DNA of 64,000 nucleotides, taken from positions 6,944,001 to 7,008,000 of the forward strand of contig CM065185.1 of NCBI GenBank assembly GCA_033026295.1, in the 5' to 3' direction. The stretch is from Channa striata (Eukaryota; Chordata; Actinopteri; Anabantiformes; Channidae). The notes beneath the pieces were generated by a model. The model was not told the origin of the DNA. It worked only from the letters and a program-made list of their open reading frames with translations, and searched no databases. Below are positions 1 through 11,400 of the stretch, in pieces. How positions within the stretch are numbered: position 1 is the stretch's first letter; each line of letters opens with the position of its first letter. A program made the translations under genes and the position numbers.

Positions 1-3000
1 TTTATACAGTAAAAAAATGTTCACGCACAAAGGCGAATATTTATGCAGCTTTAGAGCACACACACCTGCACCAATCACACAAAAACACACACACTTAGGG
101 ACTGTGATACCACTATCGCACCGAGGCCCTCACCTTTCTTCCTGGCTCTCTCTGTTCCACTTCAGTGAGGGCAACAAGCTATTCCTGTTCTCCAAAGCCA
201 CACACTCCACATTTGCATATCAATTTACTTTTTAATATAATACTCTGTCACTCGAGACCCATTTGTCATTCTGCTAGCAAGCCTTCATACACCACCTTCA
301 CAGAACCCCATCCATATATTATCGCCGCCATAGCCCCTCCCCATTTCCTCTTTTTCCCTCCGTTGCTGCCCTTTATCTCTCAGGTGTTATGTTCTTTCTC
401 AGTCCTTTTAAATGAAAACATTACCTTGTCCAAAAACCCACATATCCTCTTTCGCCTGTTTCCATCCATTCATCCATCCCCCAACATGTCCTGTCCTCTG
501 CTTTCTGTTTCTTTGTGCTGTTTTTTTGATTGAAAGAGTGGATGGAAGGAGCTGGAAAGAGACGTAAAAAAAAAAGCGAGGGAAGGATGGAATGAGAGAG
601 TGCTGACAGGCAAGAACACACAATGGGGGTTCAAGCCTGCATACCAACTAACGAGCAATCAGATGGAGGCTAAGAGTGAGGAGAGAAGCGGTGGCAGCCA
701 TAAGAATAGAAACTTGAAGGTTAACATAGGGCATACGGGCAGAAAAAATACTAGGTGCTGCAACAACAGGAGCCAAAGATAAAGAAGCACAGAGAGATTG
801 TGCTAAATGGAAATAGAGAAAAGCAACAATGGGGGGATGTAAAAATCCTTACAACAGGGACAACTGAAGCAAGGATGGATGGAGATGTTGAATACGCGCT
901 CCATGGATGGAGGATTAAGAAGGACAGTGCACCAACAAACAGAGGGAAGAGAAAGGACAAGAGACTTGATGGACAGATTAACAAAGAGAAGAGCGTTGAG
1001 TCAACTGCATGGCTGCAGAATGTGTCCTCGGAAGGAGTGGAAGAGAAAAACAATGGGATCCAGTTGGAGCGTGTAAGAGCTGGCAGCAAGGAAACAGGAC
1101 AACTTATACCTGCCTATTCTCATTCTCTTAAAATATTAATGCCATATTTATGTATTGTTTTACCCACTAATCCCTGCTCACGTTAACAGGAACCCCAGTG
1201 TGAACTCCCAGAACCAAGGAGACGACTCGGGCAAGTCAGCAGTCCATCACAAGGCGAACACAAGATACATCAACACTTTGGAGTATTCAGCTGACTGGGA
1301 AGAAACCAGTGCACACAGAGGTGAACTCACATGGGCATAAGATAAATGGACCATCTTTCTGTCAGATGACAGCTTCAACCATATGCAAACTGCTAAAATA
1401 GTCAGTTCAGAATGAATAGAATCACTCATTGCAACGAAACGGTAAGATCATACTGAACGTAACCAGCCACAGGCCTTCAGCATGTGCCACACATGACGTT
1501 TTGCGCTGGGACAAAACACACTTTAATTCGTAAAGTCTCTTTAAACTTAAACTAAAATTTTAATAAATAGGGTCCTGTTACATGTGGAATGTTTTGGTAA
1601 ATCTGATCTTTACACATTTTGCACACATGCTGAACTTCATTCAGAATGCGAGAATAAAACCTTGAACAATGTACCCAAACGGTTCTCCGGAAGCCTGGGC
1701 CCTGCGAGGAGGGGACACTAACCTTAGAGGTACACAAAAAGCATGACAAAGCAGGCCCCCTCCTTTTCCTGACATTGTTAGTATTATGCCACATCTTCAT
1801 TTATTGGTCTATTAGCTTCAGGCTCGATTGCTGCTTCCATTTCCCCTCAGTGTGACTCCAGGCTAGAGAGAGACAGAGACAACAACATCTACTGCACTAG
1901 ATTGAGCTGATCTCCTCTGATAATTAAAGTCAGTGAGCTGTTATTTTAGTTTGTCGGGGCCCCTACAGATGGACAGGGCCACACATAATAAGAGAACAAC
2001 CCCTGATATACTGTCGATGGGACCATCATATCGCACAAATGCTACTAAATTCTCAGGCAATATGTTATAAAGCCACAACAGCCTGCGGCTCACAAGAAAA
2101 GTTATCTTATCAGCAATGTCTGGGGAGACACTAGAGAACCTATCTGAGCCAGAGAGGCAGGAGAAGGAAGAAAGGTGGATGAGTGCGAGGCAGAGAATTT
2201 GGGGGACAAGGGGAAGAGGAGAAAAGGGAAAATAGAAAATCCACCCAGTGACAGAAAAGGATGCAAAGAGCAGATCAAACAAAAGGAACCTTTGCCAAGA
2301 CAGAGTGAAAAAAGCTTTTTATGCACGAAAGGCAAAGAAGGGTTGAAGAAAGTGGGGAGAGAGTAGGGTAAATATAGATGGTGGTATAACCTTGAAACAA
2401 AGTGGGACAGAACCCAGACTTTGAAAAAGTATAAAGAGACAGACCAAAGACAAAGCGGCGTGTGGACGGTGATGTGTTAAAAAATAGAAAGCGAAATAGA
2501 GACCGTGTTTGTCTTCATGTAAGTGAATAACCTTGGACTAATGTTAACCTGAGATGTGAAGAGAGCTAATAAAGTGTGTAGTTCTGAGCTGTGTGCTATC
2601 GCCCCATTTGTTTTATACGACTGGACACCTTTTATAGGATTAGAAACCGGCTGCTGGCTGGAAGACGAGAATAGAAATTGATACACTCAGAGACGAGGAA
2701 GAGTCAGAAGGGGTCACACAGACACATAGCATGTTGTCTTCCTTTCCTTTCCTTTCCTTTCCTTCCTTTCGTCTTCGTTCGTCTTTCTCTCCTCTCGTTT
2801 CCTCTCCTATTTCATTTCCTGTCTCTCCACATTATTTTCCCACTGCTAATCAAAATGACTCGAAAAATGAAATCAGTAAATCATTAGTCACCCCTGCGGC
2901 ATGACACAATGAAATGACACATCTATCCTCCTTTCTGCATCACCCCATCCTCCCCCACTCACACACACACACACACACACACACACCCTGCTGTGGGTAA

Positions 3001-6000
3001 CTGCGCTCGTCATTACTCATGATAATGGTGATTCAATTTAATATCAAGCTATTAAATAAAAAATAATTACTGCGAATCAAATCAATGTATTAAATTCACT
3101 CTCATTATTTCACAGCAAAATTAAGCCTCATGCGCCAACCTGAAAAACAAAAACATGTTCACTGCTTGGGTGCTAGTAAACTGTGAGCTTTATAAAAGCT
3201 GATTGTGGATAATTAATTAAGAGTCAAAACAGCATGAGGAAAAAAAAAAACTCTGACAAAAAGTCTGGGTGATGTAACAGAGCGTTCAGGAATCCAAAGT
3301 TAGAGCTTGTCTTCCTCTGGCCTCCTCTCACTCTCTCTTTCTCTATCCTGGCCATGTCTGGCACCAGCTCAGCACTCTGTGGCCACAGTGAAAAAAGATT
3401 TACTCAGCCCAGGCTAATTATTAGGAAGGGGAAATGATTAGCTGTAGAGTTATGACTAATAAATCTGTCTATGTTTCATTAACGCCCTGTTTAGAAACAT
3501 TTCATTTAGCCGCCGCTCATTAAAGAAAGTGGTAATGGAAGGAAAGGGAAGGTAAAGGAAAGGAGAGGGGTAAGGGAGAAGCCGTGAGATGTGGCGCTGG
3601 CCTGCCCGCAATTGGTGTAATGTAGCAGAATTTTTAACAACCTGGTGAAAAGGTCAAATGAGGGAGGATGGAAAGCGAGAGCGTGTCGTCTTTATCATTA
3701 AGTGAAGTGTGCCTTATATTTGCTAACAGATCAGTGTGTGGATAAGTGTGAAACTAATTCCTCTAATGATGTTACTCCACCGACACACCTTGATTAGGTC
3801 ACGATCGTAATATGCGCACGTGTATCTGACAAAATATTCAATGCGCCATAAAACCCGTGGCCCAAAAGAGTTTGAATTTGTGTGATGTTTACAGGACATT
3901 CGATCAATCCCGCTGCAACATCTGCTCATTTGCATAAAGCGTGTGTGAGATAGTTTTGCACCTGCGGCAGCTAGCTGCTCTTATTGCTCTGCTTGTAAGC
4001 TACTTTCTGGGCCTTCTGCAGACAAAGCTCTATTTGGCTCCAGCCTAGAGCTTAGCTGTGTTCACTGAAAGCCGCAGCATCCAAGCAACACATAAAAATC
4101 TGTCTAATGACATTACACACCATTGCACACATCATCATCATCACATCTATGCACCGCAAACACCTCTCCACACATGCATGTTTTGTTCCAGATTGGTATA
4201 CAAGAAATCCTTTGGCTGCCAAATTATTATTAGTGCTATTATAAAGCAAACAGTCCAGTATCACCCTCTGCCAAGAGAATGTATTGGGTGATTTCTGCAT
4301 CCACCAAATTTACCATAAGTAGCATTTGGCAACCAGGGGTCTGTTGTTTCTGCCTTTCTGCCTCATTTTTGTTTAATCTCCTGTATTTAGTTGCAGAGAA
4401 GTGCACGTGTGATTCTTTAGAAACATTCATTCCTACATCTCAGGTGTTTGCAGTTTCTCAGAAAATCAAACAAGCACATTTCTGAGCTCGCGACAGCACG
4501 TTTTCATCAGCGCATGCTCCCCTTACAATTTTTTCTTCTCCCCTATCCTTCCTGCACACTTTTGCGTTATTAACTTTTTAAGAATAACCCTGGGCGGCAC
4601 AGCAGATGCTGCGGAGGTAAAAGAGCTTACACGCGCAAACATGCACATCACCAGGACATACTGTTGTGTTATGAAGGTAAAGCTGTTGGCACTCTCTATT
4701 AGGGACAAGTCGTTTCACTGCAGTCGGCCGCATTATGCCTTAATGACATCTCACTTTCTTCTTCCTTTTGTCTGAACCTCAACCAATCTGCGAGACAGTG
4801 ATCAATAGATTTATGCTTGACCTGAGAAAACCTCACCTCACACAGTAGCAGCACATCTTATTTTGCACCAAGTAATCCAATTAATCATCACTTATTATTT
4901 TAAGCTTTTCAGACATTTTCTTTGACAGATTGTGATCCTTGACTCCCCGATAAATATCTTCAGTTCCAACAACAGATGCATTCCCTAAAGGCAAACTTTG
5001 AGACACATAACAGACGAGATGGCTTAAAAAGATACGCACGAGCATCACATAGATGAAAACTTCACACTGACTTTTCACCAAAACTCCCACATTAAAAACT
5101 TGAACACGGAAAAAACACACAGATATCTGGCATACAACCAAGGCCCGCAGCTATTCAGAAAAGGAGATGCTTATAAAGCTGGAGAATCATTAGACTGCAG
5201 ACAAAAGAGAGCCACACAGCAACACAAACATACACACAGATGCTGCGAGGCAGAAGCTGTAACATGTTTAACAAGGAGCGAGAGAAAGCGAGGACTGAAG
5301 GGGAGAGCGCATTTTGAGTGAAAGGCCATCTGCTGAATCCACAGCTATGCCAGTCGATTCCTAGCTTCCCATCGCTCGCACCTGCCAGCCTGCCAAAGCA
5401 CCCTCAGGAGGACAAAAGCACCAACTTCACACACACACACACACACTTGCATGCGCGTACAGTACGCGCCGAGCAATAATGGCACGCACGCAGCAATAAC
5501 TGGTGTGATTTGTCAGCGCCGTGCTGTGTGTGAGGAGCTTTCGACGTTTTGCCATGTTTTTCCTCCTGCGGTAACAATAGCATAACAGCACTTTATTAAA
5601 CGAGAACAGGACAGAACAGAATGGCCTGCAAATCAGCCCGTTTATGAGGCATAGCTGTTCGGTAACCTGCCAGCAAAGGCTGCAGGGAGTGTGTGTGTGT
5701 GTGTGTGTGCCTGTCTGGGTATGTACACTGTACAGTGTTATTTTATAGTTCAGTGATAAAAGCCTCCTATCAGGCCGTTCCGAATGTGGTCGGAATTGTG
5801 CGGTGAATGGGTGAAATAGGTGTAAAACAAGAACAAAAAGCTCCCCTGCACCTCTCTCCATAGCGATTATTGGGGGAATGATTTAAACAGCTGCCACTTA
5901 GGGAGAAAAGGGTCTTACAAATGTCTGGTGGGGAAATCATTTCAACCTTTGCTGACTCTGGGTGTCAATTCTAATTCCAGTTTAATCATTGTCCGCATTG

Positions 6001-8306
6001 AACCAGTTTCAGCAAACCCATCAGATTCTCCATTCTGTACATTGGCACGCATGTGTGTGATGATTATCCAAATGTGGATTTTAAGAATGGAACAGGAAAT
6101 GAAAGCTGCAGAGTCAAAAGACGAGGCGGAATGAAGCGAAAAGCAAAAGCAGAGAGAGTGAAAAGAGAGCGGGCCGTGCACGAGAACGGACTGATTCGAC
6201 AGTTACGATGCGATAGATGAAAAGAAGGAGTTATGGACGACACAAGGAGACAACGACCACTAGCTATTCTTAGATTTCCTCCAAACTTCCTCCAAATTCT
6301 GAAGGATGACACTCCTGTTGTAACTGACCTATCATCTCTTTCTGTTCTATCAAACACTTGTAACCCACCTTTTCATCGCTGGTCTCTTCCACCTCTCCCT
6401 CCTTCCCACTGACTCTCCTCCTCCCTCCATCATTCTACTTTTCTCTCCCTCTCTTTCAAGCCCCGTCTCTATCTTTCAAACTCTAGCTCTCTGGTGGCAC
6501 AAACATACTTCTGATGTTCTCTCACTGCCTGTTTAACATGTTCTCATTTCACGTGTCTCTCCGTTACCTTGCTTCTGCCCGTGCCCCCCCCCTTCCCACC
6601 CCGAGCTCTCTACCTCTCTCTTTGCTTCACTTGTCTCTCGAGTGATGCAGCTTTGATCCTTGCCTCATTCCCCAAACACACTCTACACCGATATGCATGC
6701 ATGCACACACACACACAGACACACACAAAGTTTGACAGATGTTGTTTAATAGAAAGCCGTAATCAACACTACTTCCTCCCAAGCGTCCCCTCCTCCTAAA
6801 TGGAAGAAAGATAGATAGAAACAGAGAGAGGGACCAGAAATTGATGGCAGTGCATCGACCCCACTGTAAAACCTAGTTAACGCCTCCCCAGCCTGTGAAA
6901 CCTGATTAGTCGAGTGTGTGTTTGTGTCATCATGTGTTCATAGCGCACTATGTTTAACAGGTTGTTTTGCTTCTTACAAGCACAACCTCACAATTCCCCT
7001 CTGATTAAAAAAATGTTGATGTGTTCCTGTTCATTTGCTGTGTGTGTCTCCGCTGATTACATCCCTCCTAGTCAATACTGAATAGAGCACTCAGCCTGAT
7101 AAGCAATCACCTGAATCAATACAAATGGTTTTAGTGTGTACATTAGTGTGTGCGTGTTTGTGTGCGCAGGGATGTGTGTGTGTAGTTTTTAACATGTGGC
7201 TAATCTAGTCGGAGCTCATGGAGGATAAACATTTAGCTACAGGCGCAGTAAATCATAGACGCCTGTCATCCATTTCTCTCCTCTCCTCGCCTCCCGTCTC
7301 CTTTCCTTCCCCCTTCTTGCCGTCGTCACTTTCTTCTTCGTCCAAAGAGCTCTCTCCTCACTTCAATCCTTTCATCTTCTTGCCTCTTACCAATCGGCAT
7401 TCTTTTATTTTGCTTTCTCCCTCTCATCTGCCTCTCCTCTTCAGCGCTCTTTGAGACGGAGCATTAACAGCAGCCTAACCTTCAAAGAGCGTGATCATGG
7501 AGGGTCCGTGCTCTTCACATACGGAACAACACAGCCTTTAGTGGGGCTTCGGCAGCAGTATAAATGTCAAATTTGGAGACCCTGCCTCGGCACGCCCACG
7601 TGTAATCCCTCAGACAGAGACGGAAACATGTGAAGAGAGGCCATGTGGGAGATCTAGCGCTTGCGTGCTCGTGCGTTGAGCATATTCTGTGTACATGAGT
7701 TTTTGTGTTGTTGTGCTTGTTTGGTGAACTTAAATACTCATATTGACAGAAATCTACAAACGATGTACTTTCAGTTTGGAAAATGCTAAATTTCTTCCTG
7801 CGATGTGTGCGAGTGGGCACTGAAATGTTGAACAAGCAGCTGTTGTTCACTGTTTAAATCTGCAGATTTAGTGTGCGGGTGGACGACACGAGACTGAAAT
7901 GTGAGACTGATTCATAATGAACTACAGTAACCACGTGCAGCACAATTATGTGCTTTACTCACAACAAAAACAATCAGCTCTATTGAACAGACGGATATTA
8001 TCAAGCTTTGACTACAAAAGAAATATTAGGATCGGTCAGCTGTTTTTTCTTTACTTTTTGTGAGATTTTTCATGTGATTTGAGAATAATAAGAACAATAT
8101 AGACTGTTACCAAACCTGCATTAAAGTCAAATCACAAACTTTGCAGGGTTAGGGGTTATGTCCCTGGTACTTTCCAGCTGCCTGGTGCATGTTGGTGACC
8201 AAACCTTCGCTTTACTTGACCTCTGCACTGTGTTCGCCACCTGATATTTCAGTGCAGCTCATCCCACCAGCTTTACCGTACAGAGAGGACTGTATTTTAA
8301 ACCTAC
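1..8306. other. Intron after exon 8 (partial); no coding sequence seen
   Basis: The whole left end is intron of the EphA4-like gene. I looked for the juxtamembrane GYSKA-like exon, the TYEDP segment and kinase motifs such as HRDLAARN on the minus strand and found none. The stretch holds short (CA)n tracts at about 2960-2986, 5428-5446 and 5689-5709, a CCTTT run at 2741-2763, and pyrimidine-rich stretches at 2740-2830, 6360-6640 and 7270-7445. Two blocks near 3.0-3.5 kb may be regulatory. Open frames here lack family motifs and follow biased composition. Confidence 0.8.
3000..3545. promoter_or_regulatory. Candidate conserved elements in the intron after exon 8
   Basis: Two non-repetitive AT-rich blocks (about 3000-3140 and 3400-3545) carry many homeodomain cores: TGATAATGGTGATTCAATTT, AATAATTACTGCG, GCTAATTATTAGG and CATTAACGCCC. 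They are separated by ordinary sequence with an A-run near 3241. The pattern resembles intronic enhancers of developmental genes, without proof. Confidence 0.25.
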
Positions 8307-8415
8307 CGGCCACTGACAACGAAGCAAGTCACCAGGAAGATGAGGAGAACAATTCCCCCAGCAATGGACACAGCCAGGATAGTGGATTGGTTGGGGTCCC
8401 CAATGGCCAAAACAT
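8307..8415 (-). CDS. epha4: Exon 8: transmembrane segment
   Basis: This 109 nt exon encodes residues 537-572 plus two bases of the next codon. It begins DVLAIGDPNQSTILAVS, like the IIGDGANSTVLLVS stretch of EphA4. A hydrophobic run of about 22 residues follows, from ILAVSIAGG through IVLLIFLVTCFVV, and the exon ends at SG-R. The acceptor is TTATGTAG ending at 8416; the donor GTAGGT starts at 8306. Longer open frames overlap it in the wrong frames. The next exon should start with the juxtamembrane basic residues and a GYSKA-like motif, and none was found in the remaining 8.3 kb. Confidence 0.92.
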
Positions 8416-11400
8416 CTACATAAGAAGACATGGAGAAAAAAAAGCGCATTATTAAAGCAAGAATAAAGGAGGATAAATGAAGCTGAGGTTGTTTTCTGCA
8501 AGAGGGAAGGGAGGGATGAAAAGACTAAGGGAGGCTGGGAGTTAAAAAGACAGCAAGAGAGATGGCGAGTGTGGCAGGGGAAAGAGGGGGAGTGAAATAC
8601 AATGGCAAAAAAAAAAGGAGATAAAAGCAGGAGGGGTTGAAGGAGAGGGGAAGAGAGAGCGGCAAACTGGTAAAAGAGAACAAGAGAGGTGGCTGGAATA
8701 GCAAGCAAGGTCCTGATAAAAAGCGCTCTCCCTTTCTGCTTCGCCAATGAGGCTATGATAGTGGACGTGAAAGCCATTCCCATTCGGCCGTGCTGTCCAA
8801 ATGGATATGTTAACGCCGCACGTAACAAGGCTACTGCCGAGAACTTTCTGCAAAGATGCATCGATTTTTACGCCACACCAATCAAGCCATTACTCAAAAC
8901 AAATACCTCATTTATCTGGCTTCGCTAAGCATGAACAGACGTGTGTGTATGCATACGCTATAAATGTGTGTGTGTGTGTTAAAGAGGTGGAGTGATGCCT
9001 CTAAGACAGGCCCAGATAAGCATTGATCTCTTGTTATATTTTCTGGCAAACACACAGACCTTTATTTAACAATCAGTACAAGTGATCTGATTTGATAACA
9101 CTGACATGGCTACGGGGGGGGGGGTCAGTTGAATCCTGAACTTGACTCTGAACAGCCACTTTGAATGAATTTTATTGATTCTCGAATTATTAGTTTGTTT
9201 CGACTGCGCTTGTTGTGAGCAGCGTGCTATACATTAACTAATTTATCCCCATTTGCCTGCTCGTCTTTCATGAGCACATTACAGAGCCTGCAAAGCAGAA
9301 AATCCTGCAGCAATAATGACGGGGCGGGAGTTGACAACAAACAATGAAGAAAAGGATGAAGGATGGAGAGCTTAAAAAAACATCACGACAGAGATACAGC
9401 GTTCTATGCCCAGAGCTGTTTGTGAGACCTGGGTCGAACCCGACATAGATTTTTCCCTGGTGTCTCCTTTTCTTCTTTCCCAAAGTCTTAGTATGGATTA
9501 GATTTCTGAATGTAAGAGATCATTCTCCTTTTAAAGCAAGAGAAGGAAAATAAATCCTGCTCTACAAAGTACAGCTGCAGCATGGGAGAATAAAATGGGT
9601 GTGAATGTAAGGTCGGTGTCATCCACATAGTAAGACGTCCAGTCGGGTTTAACTAATTCACCCAGTGGCTATTGGACATCTGAGGGGACCAGCTCTTTTC
9701 ATGCTGTCTTGTGAATTCATAGATGCTATCATGATTTCTGTCTGCTGTAAACTTCTTTTACCCTTTAGATTTTACTCCAGTGCTCAGTGTGAATCAAGAC
9801 CTCGCAGTTTAAGAAGTCAAGTTTTCTGTTGCTTTTATCTTTGAGAAATTGGGTTGTCTCTTTTTTTGGCTACTTTTTTCTAGGACACTTTTAACTTGCT
9901 GTATCAGACACAAGCGTAGATGACAACCTGTGAAGTCGCTGTGTTTTGCCATCAGACAACAGAACTGAAAAGCTCATTCTGATAAAAATAAGCTGTTTTA
10001 TAACCTTTCGGTGGATTGGTTTAGACTGCAGGAGGGATGAATCACGCTCTTACTCGATGAAATATTTTCCTGCACTTAATCTTTGTGTATTTTGTTCACC
10101 CGCACCAGTCATTACTAATTTGAATTTGTTGTGTTACCAGTGTGGAGTGGCTACTGCCTGCTATCACAATTTTCAGCTGCAAACCACAGGGACATTTTTG
10201 AAAAGAGCAAAATAGAAGAAGAAATAACAATCCAATTGTACAAGGAAAAATGGAAATAGATTGGTCATGGTCAAGTAACCATTTATTATTCTTCTATCAT
10301 TCTTTTACCTTCGTGGCTGGTTTCCAATTCAATCTCTCCACCATAGCTCCCGTAGCCCCCATCGGTTTTGGCCCTGACCCTGAACACATAGGTGGTACCT
10401 GGCTTCAGCCCGTCCACTGTCATCATGTTGGAGCGAGTCTTCAAAACGGTGTAGTTCTGCTCCCGCTGGTTCTGCAGCGGAGCAAAGAGGAAGAGAAGGA
10501 GAGTTTCACTGATCATATTAACTGTCCAAAATATTTAATCCTTTGCTCCAATATTTGCATTGTGGGGGAGCTGAAGTCATTGGACAATTACAGCGCGGAC
10601 ATGCTGGCAGTCTATCACAGGACTGACACGCGTTCATTCATGCTCACATTCACACCTACAGGCAATCTGAGTCACCAATTAGCATCACCTGCATGTCGTG
10701 ATCAGCATGAGGACAGCCGAGATACTCCGTAAAATAATAACACGCAAACTCCACACAGAAATGCCTCAGCTGGCCGTCAGGTTTGATCCAATCTAGCTGT
10801 GAGTCGAGAATGTAAAGCACCTCGCCACCGCTCGGCAGTGGGAAGATAAAGCGATTGTGGATACAAAAAAGGTCTGAAAATACAGACATACTCTAAAGGT
10901 TTATACAAAGAGCAATGGACTGTGGTATCCAGAGAGACAGAATAGAGTAGTAAGGTCTGAAAATAATAGAAACCTTAAATTGTTGAATTTAAATGTCTCC
11001 AAGGGCCAAATACACCTCACTAACTTTTCATTTGTTCATCACTGGACCATTTGGGCACATTTGTACTCGAGCACCTGTCAAGTCCCAAATCTTACCTCAA
11101 CGCTTTGGGGCAATATGTGGTTACTCTAGTCCTGCTACGCTTTGTTCCTTGACTACCCTGCAACTGTGTGTGTGTGTGTGTGTGTGTGCGGGTGTGTGCA
11201 CTTGGAAATGTGTGTGTAGGAGGATGAATAAAGAATAAGTGTGTCTGTCAGTAAGCTGATTCCCTGCAGAGAGGCTGATACTCTACCTAATGGAAGACAC
11301 TCTACAACACGGATTAACACTATTTTACAGCTAATGCCTGCCATCGTGCACACTCATACTCACACACACACACGCACGCGCGTGCGCAGGCTTGATTTCA

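Noticed and set aside
7310..7350. Acidic minus-strand stretch (SSLDEEESDDGK) considered as the juxtamembrane exon
   Set aside because: It lacks the GYSKA-like motif and has no suitable acceptor or donor in the required phase. It arises from a CT-rich tract.
8259..8861. 200-codon open frame on the minus strand overlapping exon 8
   Set aside because: It is the wrong frame for the transmembrane exon, runs over exon-intron boundaries, and its extension is the complement of a purine-rich tract with no domain.
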